64,000 nucleotides of DNA, from contig NW_022145594.1 of assembly GCF_000002235.5 (NCBI RefSeq), forward strand, positions 21,507,890 to 21,571,889, given 5' to 3'. This document shows, in pieces, positions 46,803 through 58,360 of this stretch. Position 1 is the stretch's first letter. Every line of letters starts with the position of its first letter. This DNA is from Strongylocentrotus purpuratus. Taxonomy: Eukaryota > Echinodermata > Echinoidea > Camarodonta > Strongylocentrotidae. A model generated the notes under the pieces. It searched no databases and was not told where the DNA came from. It saw only the letters and a program-made list of their open reading frames with translations. Position numbers and translations under genes: made by a program.

Positions 46803-47559
46803 GGGGAATGAGAAAAATAAATTCGAAATATTGGAGTTAACAGATATGGAACGTGAAGAAGAGGAGAAGAGAAAAGGCGAGGGGTTGTAAAAGGATGGGG
46901 GAAACGGGATCTAGAAAGAGTGGGGGGGGGGGGGTAGAGAGGGCTGGAGGGGAAGGTAGTAGATGTAGTTAAGGAAATGGGGAGAACATGGAATAAAATA
47001 CCTGACATACCAGATAGGTGAGAGAAAGGAGAAAGAGAGAGAGAGAGAGAAATAATAGGGGGAAATGGGAAAAGAGGTGATCGAGAATTGGAATGGATCG
47101 AAGGAAAAATGGTACGCAAGGGAGGGCTGAGTGGGAGAGGGTGATAACATGGAATGTAGAGTGGGGACAGAGCACAGAGAGTGGAAGGGGCGAGGGGAGA
47201 AGGGCCGGAATACGGAGAAGAGATAGAAAAAGAGGCGAAGGTTGGAGCAGAGGAAATAAAGGGCAGATGAAGAGGAAAAGGAGAGAAGGAGGGGGAATAG
47301 GTTTTGAGAGAGATATGCGAGTATGAGGGTAAGTTAGGAAAACATGGGGGACCAGAGTGGGGCGACGGGCGGGGACGAAGTAAAGAATGAGAAATAGGGA
47401 AAGAATGATCATTTAAATTATACTATGAATTAACAAAATTATAAATAGAGGATCAAGGAAAGTTTTCAGAGTTGTTTGTTTATCTCTTGTTTTGTATAAT
47501 ACTTATCCTATTCAACATTTGTTTTAAGAAGCAGAATAATCGAGTCTCTTTTTTCCAAC
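45824..47559. other. GTPase intron 1; CA and GA microsatellites
   Basis: (CA)n lies at 46245-46300. A purine-rich block runs from about 46745 to 47400 with (GA)n at 46770-46798 and 47031-47050 and a G run near 46922. Long serine/leucine frames on the minus strand of that block are low-complexity artefacts. Confidence 0.65.
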
Positions 47560-47664
47560 AATTCGTCCCTGTTTTCACGAAGTGACGGTAGTGAATGAAA
47601 ATCGTATACACTTTGCGTGCGGATTTTCCTCACTATCGCCACTTCGTGAAAACAGGAACGAATT
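47560..47664. mobile_element. 105-bp foldback MITE
   Basis: The left arm AATTCGTCCCTGTTTTCACG continues AAGTGACGGTAGTGA and pairs with TCACTATCGCCACTTCGTG and AAAACAGGAACGAATT on the right. The loop is about 25 bp. In GTPase intron 1. Confidence 0.82.
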
Positions 47665-48007
47665 ATTGATACTGAAGTTTGATCTTGTTTAAAGAAAACG
47701 AATATGATAGAGATAATGAGATTTTAGAGCCCCTGTACAAAGTTTTTTTCTGTTATACAATAAACATAACAAGTCAGTTTTTGTTTACTGTTTTGATATT
47801 CAACATATTCAAATCAAATCGTCATTGTTCGTATTCATATTCTGTTATAAGAGGTGTATTCACATATACATCTAATATTGAAGGAGCAATTTTAAGCAGT
47901 CCTTTTCCTCATATTTTCTCTGTTTTTACCCTTTTCCTTCATTTTGCCCAACAAATTCTACTCGTTCCCTCGTGCCCCCGTCCTTAACGCCCGTATCAAC
48001 GCCATTG

Positions 48008-48278
48008 TGATATTGCCTGTGTACAAAGTAATTAACAGCGGGCTGAGCCGAGACCTATGAGGGACCCAACAGGGTATTTGAAAACATCGGAAACAGTATC
48101 ATCAATGTTTATCTTTTGATGTATATCTGCCAAATATGATTTTATCCATCTTATAGGAACATCACCAATGCTAATGGAATTATTTAACGTTTACAATTCT
48201 GAGAGTGATCTATGGTATCAAATGCACGACTTAAATCTAAAAGTAGTAAGATAGTAGTAACTTTTTGATGATCCATGG
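48008..48278 (-). mobile_element. LINE reverse transcriptase fragment
   Basis: The minus strand encodes LLLLDLSRAFDTIDH (about 48215-48258), the RT palm motif, and further on IRWIKSYLADIHQKI (about 48115-48160), matching the WxxSYLxxRxQ motif. Stops interrupt both. Confidence 0.7.
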
Positions 48279-48301
48279 GCATATTTCATTCACTTATTGT
48301 A

Positions 48302-48430
48302 AATAATTGTATTTCAACAGTCAAAATTGACATTAGTTGTTGCTAGAAAGGTCCAAACACCATGGCTTGCCTTACCTAATTACATGTAATGTAAGCTGTT
48401 TGCATTCTGACTATTGAAATACAATTATTT
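48302..48430. mobile_element. Small inverted-repeat element
   Basis: AATAATTGTATTTCAACAGT at the left pairs with CTATTGAAATACAATTATT at the right; about 130 bp, no coding capacity. Confidence 0.7.
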
Positions 48431-49371
48431 ATCACAGCAGCAAGGGTCGTAAATAAACCAACAGCATAACAATCTGAAAAACAATTGTTTGCAATCTACC
48501 ACCTTTGTACTTCCAATTAATGAAATTACATAACAAATATCATACACTTTCAGGAAATGCTGGAAGCTAAAATTTAATTATCATGACAAATATAGCTTTA
48601 TTTCGCTCTAACTGGAAACACACTTATCGACCCTTTTTTGTATGAAAGGGGTTTTATTTGTCATATCATGGCATATCCAATTTCTCCTTCAATCAATGTG
48701 ATTGATGGGGTGGCACAGGTTATGAGGATAATTGGACGTAGATGGTTTGGACATGGAGGAATGCCAATGCCTCCATTTCCTATAACATCCCAGAGTACTG
48801 AAGAAGTACTTATCAATTGCACTCAGCACTCCAAATCCTTTGAACTTTCTGCGCTACCAAATGTCCAATCACTTTTGTTTAGTTAGTATACCGAGATACT
48901 GGCCAAAATTAGAGGGAAACAAATATGTACAAAAAAGCACCATTTCGGTTGAAATTGTTTATGTCAAACACTAAATAACTCAATAGAATTGTTATCAACT
49001 TGAAGGTATTTTAATTATCCATCTCTTGACACCAAATCCATGGTGAGTAGAGGTTTTGCTTTAAAATATATCTTTATCTCTGTTTTTGTACATGGGCAAA
49101 TAGTTTTAAAAAAATGCATTTCTCCGATTTTGATATAGCCTATGTAAAATAATTTTTTTTTTGATAAAATTTAATGTTTCGAAAAAATTACCCCCAAAAT
49201 ATTATGTTTTTTACCTAATATTTTAATGTTAATTAATGCCAATTCCATTGAAATATGTATCAAAATGAAGATAATTCAATTTTCGTCCATATGACACCAC
49301 ATTCATGGTGGTTCAAGGTTTCCTCAATTTATTATTAACATACTATTTGTCGTCAAAAGGACCGCTTATGC
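48431..49371. other. GTPase intron 1, no feature seen
   Basis: AT-rich intron sequence. An 82-codon plus-strand frame at 48638-48886 has no recognisable motif or splice context. Confidence 0.5.
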
Positions 49372-49704
49372 CTAGGTCACATATAAACCGGGCTCCGTAC
49401 GATTTTCCCTATCCGGCGGCTTGCCGTGGATTTAGAGACCGTACGGGAACCGTCCGATTTTCATTTGTACGGCATGTGTGGTCACATATTCTGCGGCGCC
49501 CGGGAGGTGCCCGGAGAAAATTGGTCAAGTGAAATACAAGGCGCCCGTAAAGGTGCTGACTGGGTGCCGGCCGAGTGCCTGCCGGTAAACTTACGGGCTC
49601 CGTCCGATGAGTAGGTGTACTGATGGCTCCCGGAAGGTGCCCTTCCGGTGCCCGGCCGGGGTCTTCAAGGCGCCCGGCCGGGTGCCGTGCGGTTCACTGA
49701 ACTA

Positions 49705-50205
49705 CAGACTGAGTCAGAAAAAATGTCCCACTTTTTAAAAGTTGTATTGTTTGAAGTATGAATATTTAATCATGGGTTTCAAGATACATCTTGATAGAGT
49801 TATCCTCCCAGTACATTCAGGTACCATTTTTATTTGAATCTCTGAATATCAGACAATCTTTACTAGACTAGCTGCCAGATCGCACTTGCGCCAAGTTACT
49901 GGGTGAGGAATAAAACAGTGCATTGAACAAAGACAGTCAGACACGCGCAAACGCACACACACCCACACTCACACACCACCACACACACACTCACACACAA
50001 CACACACGATGACAATTGTTTCATAATTACCCCTTTTCTGATTGAGCATTGATTTTTATCAAAATCGCTGAATGTTTAAGTGGCATAACCCTAAAAATCT
50101 TTCCCTTTTGTACACATTCACTACCACCATCATGTCATCATCATCATCATCATCATTTCCATCATCTTAATCTTCATCATCATCATCATCATCATCATCA
50201 TTCTT

Positions 50206-50243
<38 letters not shown>

Positions 50244-50723
50244 TATCATGAAGCAGAACATCCGCCAATACGCACCAATAGGACATCGGCCACTCAACTG
50301 TTCGTACGATAAGAAGAATTCCCGACAAAAAGTAACAGTTTGGGTGGGCCTTGTCGGGAATGGAATGCTCATTTGTGTGCGTGTGCATGTGCATGTGCGT
50401 GTGTGTGCGTGCGTGTGTGTGCGTGTGTTTGTGTGTTTTTGTCTGTCTGGCTGATCGGATAATTGAAAAAAACTGGCTGTCTTTGTTCAAAACATTATTT
50501 TATTCCTCACCTAGCAACTTGGCGCAAGTGACACCTGGCAGTCTTGTAAAAATTGTTTGATGTTCAGTAATGCATGCAGAGATTTAAATGAAAATGGTAC
50601 CTTAATGTACTGGGAGGATAAATCTATTAAGACATATCATGAAACTCATGATTAAATATTCATACTTTCATATTCAAACAATACATCTTTTAAAAAGTGG
50701 GACATTTTTTCTGACTCACTATG
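49705..50723. mobile_element. 1-kb foldback element with TA target duplication
   Basis: The terminal arms (TGAGTCAGAAAAAATGTCCC at the left, GGGACATTTTTTCTGACTCA at the right) extend about 240 bp with good pairing, including CCTCCCAGTACATT with AATGTACTGGGAGG and GGTGAGGAATAAAA with TTTTATTCCTCACC. TA lies on both sides. The loop holds (CA)n, (ATC)n and (GT)n microsatellites. Confidence 0.82.
50130..50250. repeat. (ATC)n microsatellite
   Basis: Long CAT/ATC trinucleotide tract; poly-H, poly-M and poly-D frames across it are artefacts. Confidence 0.9.
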
Positions 50724-51243
50724 TATGTGTCCTCTGGTATCCGCACCTGCTGTATTTAAGACTGCGTTGTACATTTCAAGATGCCGCCGTGAGGGACCCA
50801 CACGGGCAATATTTATTTTAAATGGCCCCCGGACGGCAGACGCCTGTTGTTGTGCATATCACCCGGGGCTCTTGGGGGGGGGGGGGGCGCGAGGGCACCG
50901 TAGGGTACACGTACGGAACACTTGAGCACCGCAAGGCGCCCGTAAAGATTTTTCATGAGAATTGACCCCCAAAATCGTGAGGGGCCGTCCCGGCACCGTC
51001 CGGAGACCGCATGGGACTAGTAAGGTGCCCTACGGGCCTTTTACGGGCTTTGTACGGCCTAACGGTCAGATGAAAACGCCGGGAGAATTGAGAGCAGCCA
51101 ATTCAGCACCACGGCGCCCGTACGGCTTAAAAAACTGTCCCGCCGCCCGTAGGAACTTTACGGCAACCGGCTGGACACCGGCGAAAATTCCCAAAATGTC
51201 TGTTTTTACTCGCCGTACGGGCCCCGGAGTATATATGTGAAAG

Positions 51244-52577
51244 CCCCATTATCGGGACGCCCCCTCCGATTTAGGGGTGTTCACTACAATGAAAAAAACA
51301 ACATTATGTTATGTTATGTTAAGATCTTTAGAATAAATGAGGTTTGCTTAGTTTGTGTGGTTGTGACAGGAAACTTACAAACTAAGGATGATATTTGACG
51401 TTGGCCCTTGAACAGAGTAAGATTTCACAAAATTGTTTATTATATGCAATTTTACTCATAGTAATATAATTTTTTTAATTTAGATTAAAGATAAAGATCA
51501 GTTCTGGTCATGCGATTGCATTGTGAAAGAAACGTTGTGGAATCGATCAGAAGAGGTTGATCATCTAGCATATAAGTATAGGTGTGTACTGCAAGGTTCT
51601 GGAATCATCAAAATGATAAGAAACTCGGCCCAGTCTTCGTAAAGTTGCAAGCACTTTACACAGAAAGATGTATATGGGACCACTCACACGTGCGCGCACG
51701 TGCGTATTATATATCACGTCCAAATAGATTTCAACTAATTTCAAATATATCAATAAGAAGGCGGTTTCTCGGCAAAATTTGTATCATCACGTATTAGTCG
51801 AAACATATTTTTTCACATGATTAGTAATAAGAGCTACCGTTTCATTTTTTGAGAGGGGTGCATTTCAAAAACTGGTTTTTATCTTTAAGTATTTTGGTAC
51901 TTGCATCTCAATATTCATCGAATTGTTTGTGTTATTGTGCTGCGGGGTCACAATTTATTCGAACGGGTAAATTGAGTACAAGGCTTTAGTACTTTTTTGA
52001 GATATATTCACTTGACCGTGTTCATAGCGTAAATGCATTTCATATTTCTTTGAACGTGAGCAAGCCTTGTGCTTTTTCGGAAAGTAGCGTTTCATCTTTT
52101 TTTCTGCCAATTTGTGTATCAGTGACTGTTTAATGTGTCATTTATGTTGTTGGATGATAATAAATAAAGTTGAAATAAAATTGAATTAATCACTAATAGG
52201 CGACAATGCAAATGATAGGAATGCAAAATACGAATGATTGGAATGCAGTGACGAGGGCGTCAAGGCAATACATTTTCAGAACGCAGGTGAGGACAAGGCA
52301 TTGAACATATGAAGGCTACAAAGGAATAAGAATAAATGAATTAAGAATGATCGTCTTTGCATGACAAGGGACATATCATTAAGCATGTTGATCATGAACA
52401 AAAATATCTTTTGCACTAAATGAGAGTAACGTCTGTGTATATTTAGATTTACTTCGTTTCAGTTTCGACTAATGTGCTTTTCCACATACATCAGTCACCT
52501 TATTAAAGAGAGCTGGACATGATGGTTTACGTTTCATCCCCCTCCCATGCACAAAACATCCAAAGAGATGTACTTAC
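51244..52577. other. GTPase intron 1, no feature seen
   Basis: AT-rich; includes a TTATG run at 51303-51321. Nothing supported. Confidence 0.5.
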
Positions 52578-52854
52578 GAATTTGAGCAGATAGCTCTTTC
52601 AAGGCAGCTTCGTTGCTCCAGTCATGCCATCCACGGTTGTCTACTATAATCAGGTTGTCCGTCAATTTGACCGGCTCTCGCGTCATTGTATGTCCACCCA
52701 TTGATTGTGAATTTGCAGTCGGTATGTAGCTATTCACCTTCTTTTGCTTTAAATGCTTCGTTGTATTTACGTAATTTATCAACGAGTTGATAAAGGACGA
52801 CTTCCCTGCACCAGGAGATCCGACAAGCATACAGCAAAATGTAGTGTTCTCCAT
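52578..52854 (-). CDS. IFI44-like GTPase, exon 1 (P-loop and switch II)
   Basis: First exon of a 341-residue GTPase running 52854 to 31921 on the minus strand in four exons. The ATG opens MENTTFCCMLVGSPGAGKSS; GSPGAGKS (residues 12-19) is a classic P-loop. A threonine-bearing GGHTMTRE (53-60) may hold the switch I threonine. IIVDNRGW (69-76) is the G3 DxxG motif. The exon ends one base into codon 93 before GTAAGT. P-loop, DNRG, THGD and VKNVT with the IFI44-like strand DKIDCTTLVF identify an IFI44/IFI44L-like GTPase without the N-terminal TLDc region of the vertebrate protein. The family is interferon-inducible in vertebrates; the role here is inferred. It is divergent from gene 2. Confidence 0.88.
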
Positions 52855-53178
52855 GATTATGAGATGATGAGGTTACAAGACCCCTACTCCTTGTCCGATC
52901 CTATCTTTAGTTGAAACGCGGCCCTATTACAAAGATTTTTTTGACGAAGTGAATACTATACGCGTTACACAAACTTATAAAAATGCGAACATCAGAACGG
53001 TGACTCCATGATCATAACGATATGCTTTTAAAATAGCTTCAAGTCACGCCTACGAAGTCATAATTTGCATACACAAAATTACTTTGACCCGCCCCTTTCC
53101 TAGGACTTCCCACATCTATTTGACGATATAATATGTCGCAGTGATCTGACGTGGTTGAGCTTCATTTTACGTCGTACA
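52855..53178. promoter_or_regulatory. Shared divergent promoter region
   Basis: Only 324 bp separate the two start codons, so both core promoters and 5' UTRs must fit here. Visible motifs: TATAAAA at 52976-52982, the octamer ATTTGCAT near 53061-53068, a GC-box-like CCCGCCCC near 53087-53094, GGACTTCCC (NF-kB half-site-like) at 53103-53111, and a CRE-like TTACGTCG at about 53166-53173. Individual motifs are short and could be chance; the spacing is the stronger evidence. Confidence 0.55.
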
Positions 53179-53443
53179 ATGGCTGGAAAAAGCACGGTTG
53201 CAGTTTGTTCTTTAGCCCGATCTGACACCGAGTTTAAATCCTTAATATCGGTTTTGGAAGAACAGTGTACAGTATGCGTAAAGTACGTACAAATAACAAG
53301 TAAAATATTGGAAAGTGGACACGATTTCTCTCAATATGATGGTGTGATATTGATTCATTCAGTCCACCGGGGCAGAATGTCCCTAACAGACGTAAGAGAT
53401 GCACGCTATGAAAAACTTCTCCTTCACTGGAAGAGTCTCCTCG
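53179..53443 (+). CDS. Gene 2, exon 1 (domain 1, first half)
   Basis: ATG at 53179, 88 codons plus one base, donor G then GTAAGT. The reading frame is MAGKSTVAVCSLARSDTEFK and onward. Predicted strands are TVAVCSL (6-12), CVKYVQIT (33-40) and YDGVILIH (53-60), followed by HRGRMSLTD and a helix to residue 88. The order strand, helix, strand, strand, LTD, helix looks like a Rossmann-type fold. In AIG1/GIMAP proteins a hydrophobic strand followed by a polar loop (RFTEED-type) and helix sits at the same place, so a degenerate GTPase without a P-loop is one possibility; a TIR- or flavodoxin-like fold is another. Not recognised as any named family. An earlier non-ATG start is possible but unlikely. 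Confidence 0.75.
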
Positions 53444-53709
53444 GTAAGTACCCCACGATTAATCACGATGTTTTTTGAGCAAGGCAGTCATGGAAGTAGG
53501 TTTTTTATAGACTTTACGACATAGACCTAATGTGACGGGAGAGACGGTGAAGGTGTTCTTTTAGATTAAAGGAAACAAGAAGAAAGATATTGTTGTATTT
53601 ACTTTCATCGATATAGGTTGACTTTATGAACCCAGTAAATATAAACTCAGATAATATGATATGATATAATACAAATTTATTTTAACAATTTGTTTTGGTA
53701 ATAATAATA

Positions 53710-54642
53710 CACTGTCGCTCATAAAGGTGGAATATTTTTTTTAATCCCAATTTATGGAATTATTTTAAAAATTATTTAAAAATAATAGATCTAGATAATA
53801 GTATACATTCTCAGATTTCATTGAATAATAATTTGCCAATGTGTGTTTTGCGTGACTGCTGAAGCATGTGTATGCTACTATGCGTATCTACTAAGGGACC
53901 TATGCCCTTAAGTAATAAATGACAGTAATGAGGATTAATGCCCCACAAAAGGGCACTAATATAGCACATCGACACGGTTTTGATCCTGGGGCCTTACAGT
54001 TACGAGGCCATTGCTTGTCACTGAACCATGACTGTACGCAGCGGGGGCCTAGGGTAGGGGGCAGTTTCCATAAATAAAAAAAAAAACACAGAAAATGCAA
54101 TAATTTCAATAATTTTTTGCATTTTACCCGGTTCTCAACATAAAAAAAATCTTCTGTGTGCCCATGCCTTGAGCCATAATGCATGGCCTTCCAGAGTATT
54201 TTTTATGTTGGGGACCGGGTTAAAATGCAATAAATTATTGAAAATTTATTGCATTTTCTGTGTTTTTTTTTTATTTATGGAAACTGCCCCCTACCCTAGG
54301 CCCCCGCTGCGTACAGTCATGGTTCAGTGACAAAACAATGACCTCGTAACTGTGAGACCCCATGATCAAAACCGTGTCGATGTGCTATATTAGTGCCCTT
54401 TTGTGAGGCATTAATCCTCATTACTGTCATTTATGACTTGAGGGCGTCTAGGTCCCCTAGTTAATAAGCATAGTAGCATACACATGCTTTAGCAGTCCCA
54501 CAAAACACACATTGGCAAATTATTATTCAATAAAATCTGAGAATGTATACTATTATCTAGATCTATTATTTTTTAATAATTTTTAAAATAATTCCATAAA
54601 TTGGGGTAAAATCAAAATATTCCACCTTTATGAGCGACAGTG
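53710..54642. mobile_element. 933-bp near-perfect foldback element
   Basis: The ends CACTGTCGCTCATAAAGG and CCTTTATGAGCGACAGTG are exact inverted repeats with TA outside. The arms are about 430 bp and pair almost completely around a short centre near 54165 (CCTTGAGCCATAATGCATGG). It is inserted in the (TTA)n tail of the SINE at 54645, which continues at 53697-53709. It is in intron 1 of gene 2, so a pre-mRNA would carry a hairpin of roughly 430 bp. No transposase. Confidence 0.9.
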
Positions 54643-54644
54643 TA

Positions 54645-54989
54645 ATAATAAAATTCCGCTTTTATATAGCGCTTAATACATACTTTCTCTAAGCGCTTTA
54701 CAAATATATCATTAATCCGGTCATCGGATTCAGGCTTGCCCGCACACAATCTATGCACATTCTTCACTCCCTGCGGAGCATTCCAGCCAGGCGTTATTTT
54801 ACAGACGCTCTCAATGCTGAGCAAACTACTTTAATTTTCGCATCCTACCGGGTACCAATTTAACTGCTGGTGGAGAGTGGTTAATGTAGATTAACGTCTT
54901 GCCAAAGGACGTTATTGCCGGGCTGGGATTTGAATCCCGTACCTTGTGATCTGCAGTCGGATGACTTATCCACTAGACCATACCACTTT
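54645..54989 (-). mobile_element. tRNA-derived SINE with promoter head
   Basis: On the minus strand: a tRNA-like head with A box TGGTCTAGTGG (54970-54980) and B box GATTCAAATCC (54926-54936), then a body shared with the SINE at 16045 (CCTTTGGCAAGACG, TACCCGGTAGGATGCGAAAA, CGCCTGGCTGGAATGCTCC), GCGCTATATAAAAG and a (TTA)n tail. The tail is split by the foldback element at 53710-54642. Confidence 0.88.
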
Positions 54990-55384
54990 TACTTTTTCTC
55001 TAGTGAATGACCTACAACACTTTCCGATAAGTTAAACAGTCACCATCTTGGAGGCCATCTTAGATTCCTGAATGAGAAATAAAACTGATGACATTATTTT
55101 GATGAGAATTAAAGATCAACGTGAATTCAAGAGTAAAAAAGGGTGAAACAATGAAAAAACGTACTTTTCAAAACGGTGCGTCCTGTCACCGTTTTACTTT
55201 ATTTTTTCATTTATTTATTCAAATCACATGTCTACCGAGTTTACCCTGTTTAGCTAAGAATTAAATAATGTTGTTTCTTCTTTTCATCAATTAGTTGGAA
55301 CTTTTGTCAGATTCTATTTATTTTCACATATTTTGCTACGGATCTGTTTGAAAATATCGTGAAGAACTAATGTGACAGGTAATC

Positions 55385-55600
55385 AAAACATCAGTACAAA
55401 TTAATGGTTTCACTCGCGCATCCGGAATGATTAACATTTATAAATATATTGTCAATTAATATTGCAGTATTGGCTGCTACACGAGCTTGAAATGTTATCA
55501 AATTATGTAGACCAAATGAAGAATTTAGATTAGGAAATGTATTAGCACTGCTATTAATTGCAGCCAAGTTATACAATTTCAAAAGATCTGTGTTAGATCC
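55385..55600 (-). mobile_element. LINE endonuclease-domain fragment
   Basis: The minus strand encodes LHNLITFQARVAANTAILID followed by NIFINVNHSG. It matches the PTRVTxxTATLIDNIFTN block near the end of the apurinic-type endonuclease of CR1/jockey-like LINEs. A short remnant within gene 2 intron 1. Confidence 0.65.
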
Positions 55601-57910
55601 ACGGTAATTTTTTAACCAGAAAGTGCCCCTTTTGTTGCCTCACTTTGAAAGACGCTCCCTCACCATTGGGACTACTATTTAATGAAGGTGCACGGGGTAT
55701 CTACAAGGGAGGTCCAGTTGGGCCCTAATTCTACAGAAATTTTACCGTTTTATTAAGTATGGAACGGTAATGAGTTGGAGTGAGAATTTCATACTAATGT
55801 GTTTGTGCGCTGGAAAGAGTATTGGTTGGGGTGAAGTGGTCTTGCGGTGTCTGAGGTGGAGCAGTACAATTCTTTTTTTTTTTTTTTTTTTTAATATTTG
55901 TGTGTTTATTAATTTTTCAATCATATACAAATTACATATTTATAAGTCATTGGTAATACTTAGACAAACAAACACAAAACCAATATATATAAGAACAAAT
56001 AACAATAATGAAAGGACAAGAAAGTTATACAAAACCATTACAGTAAAAAATACCTTGAATTTACCCAAAACATCCATCACTGGCGCACACGAGCATGGTC
56101 TTTTAAAGTAGTTTTAATTGTTTAAGTTGTGTATGCGCCCCTGAAAGATACTTTGTATACACTGTATACGAGCTGTTCAATTCAGTATTACAATATAGCT
56201 TGTTTGGTATTATATTCCATCAAATTCTTTGCAAGATTGTCATGGTCCTTATCATTATTCCATATACATTTTCTGTAGGTAGCAGGTAGTGTCATTCAAG
56301 CTTTGGGTTAGATATGTCAAAACTTGTAATGACTCGTTGCACTAAAACCCATAACATATAGGAACAGACAGTGAAAAATTAATAATATACATGATATGGA
56401 GTAGCAAGTTTGTATTGAAACAGCCCATGCGATTCAAATTAACACATAATGTAGTAAATAAGCGAATTAAATTGAAAAAATTATTACATATTTACTGTAT
56501 AATACTTGTGTGTTCATGTGCTTGGAAAGGCTTGTGGGTTGGTGGGTAGGATAAATGTAGATGGTTTCAATTGGAAGCAGCACAATCCAGTACATGTATT
56601 TCGCATATCTTACATTTTGTTTTAAGGATGTCATGGTTTTATGACATTTTTTCCTGTAGGTAGCAAGTAGAGCACCTCACGATTCAAGTAAGATAATAAA
56701 CAATATTAATGACATCTAACTCAGAAATTAAAGCTCAATATTTGAATTGGACCCAAAACAGTAAGTAATGAAATGATGAAACATCATTGTATTGAAACAG
56801 CTCATTATATTCAAATTCAAAATTAAGACTTAATTTGGTAAGTGACTAGTTTGGAATGTCTTTCTTTCATTAACCGTCAATCGTTTAGGGTAAACCACGT
56901 TTTTGAAGTACACTCGATACCGCATCCATAATGTGCACAACTACTAACACATGGTAAACCTACAATAGTTACATATATATATATATATATATAGCGCTGA
57001 TAGATGTATCTGGACGTAACACCCAATTTCCGCGTGCCCATTCTAAGAATTCAGACTTGTATTGTGAATATACATACTGATGTTAATAATGTTATGGCTG
57101 TGTCGGTTGAATAATTGCCATGAGTATGATTAGGAATATATTACAATTCACATATTTTACATTACACTTCAATAATTCAAATATCGCCGTGTTATGACAA
57201 AAAATGAAATATGTAAAAATTTCTGGAAAAAAAAAAACGTGAATAATTGTTGTGAGCATGATAAGGAATACATTAACATTTACATTTACATCTTACTCAA
57301 TTTGTTAAGTCAACCAGCTTTATACATTTACGGATTCATTAGGGGGAGGCGAGAGGGAGGGGGCATAGGGTTGAAAACAAATTGTAAGTTCCATAATATT
57401 CTCTACAATTTGATGAGTATGATTTGGTTCCTTTTTGTTATCAAAATTACGTTAATTGACCAGTGGACACTTTTGGCAAATTAGAGAGTTATAACGCCAA
57501 TCTTGGAGACATCTCTCGCCTGTAGAATCGCTAGATGTGTTTGCTAGACTTATACCACCAGGCGAGATTTGTCTTACAGACAGGGTTTCACGCAGAGACA
57601 CCTCGTCGTGACACCGGCTGATTTCGAATGCCAGCATTGCGTACAACCACTTGTGATAATATTTATACGTATACAAACAAATTTGCAGCACACTTTCTAA
57701 AACACAGCGTTTGGTAAATGGGACGAAACCATTTGTTAATAAGACGGGTTGTTTTACCTACATTACAAACATTACATTTTATTGAGTGACGGTACATGTT
57801 TTTCACACAAATTAGGCAGAGTTAAATAAGTAGTACATTTAGGTTGCAATCTTTCAATGTGTACAAGTTATAAATGATCGATTCACATATGTTGCCATTC
57901 ATTTCTGCAG
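55601..57910. other. Gene 2 intron 1, no gene seen
   Basis: AT-rich intron with a T run at 55874-55892 and (TA)n at about 56972-56992. Short frames have no protein character. Confidence 0.55.
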
Positions 57911-58360
57911 GTAGTGATCGTGTTGCAGTCATTGTTACTGGGGCGGAGAGAAACAAAGACCGCGAGGAAAGTTTCAAGAAGAAACAACCCACTGTAATTG
58001 AGTGCTCAGCCCATGTCCTGTTCTGTGGAGCTGGGGATCCTATGAATGATGACCATGTGGCCGAAACAATGCTGTCCTTCGTGAGACTTTTGCCGGACCG
58101 ACCTAAAGTTCGTAAAGTGGAGGAAAAACCTTCCAAGGCGACCACAGAACTTAGTGAAAATAACAGCAACAAAGAGACTAGGACAATTAAAGCTAAGAAA
58201 GAGAAATGTGCAGGAATCGATGTGAAAAACGGCAAAGACAAGATCCATGTTGATCTCATCATCTGCGCTGAGGGGTCCACAAGCAATACCCTTTTGAAGA
58301 CTCTTAGTGAAGATGATTTGAAAGATGAGGGAGATTTTCTAATTTTCCAGCAGAAATCAG
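57911..58360 (+). CDS. Gene 2, exon 2 (domain 1 end, linker, domain 2 start)
   Basis: 450 bp between acceptor CATTTCTGCAG and donor G then GTGAGT, in phase with exon 1 (…LLHWKSLLG joined to SDRVAVIVTG). Domain 1 closes with strand VAVIVTG (93-99), strand HVLFCGAG (123-130) and helix DDHVAETMLSFVRLL (135-149). A charged linker rich in K, E, S and T follows (about 150-196). A second strand-helix unit begins at IHVDLIICAEGSTSNTLLKT (200-219). The T-G-A-E after the strand stands where a GTPase would have its G4 (T/N)KxD, so nucleotide specificity motifs are absent. Function unknown. Confidence 0.78.

Larger units (their letters stand above)
49372..51243. mobile_element. GC-rich inverted-repeat element, split by another
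   Basis: Left end CTAGGTCACATATAAACCGG and right end TCCGGGGCCCGTACG (as the complement, before CTTTCACATATATAC) are inverted repeats. Between them are many GGCGCCCGTA, GTGCCCGG and CCGTACGG motifs in both orientations, unlike the AT-rich surroundings. The centre is occupied by the younger element at 49705-50723. Confidence 0.65.

Noticed and set aside
46436..47412. Long minus-strand S/L/P-rich frames (up to 227 codons)
   Set aside because: Complement of a purine-rich low-complexity block; no motif, no conserved context, overlapping frames equally open.
54645..54989. A genuine tRNA gene
   Set aside because: A and B box sequences are present but no cloverleaf closes; the long SINE body and (TTA)n tail, shared with 16045-16351, show it is a SINE.
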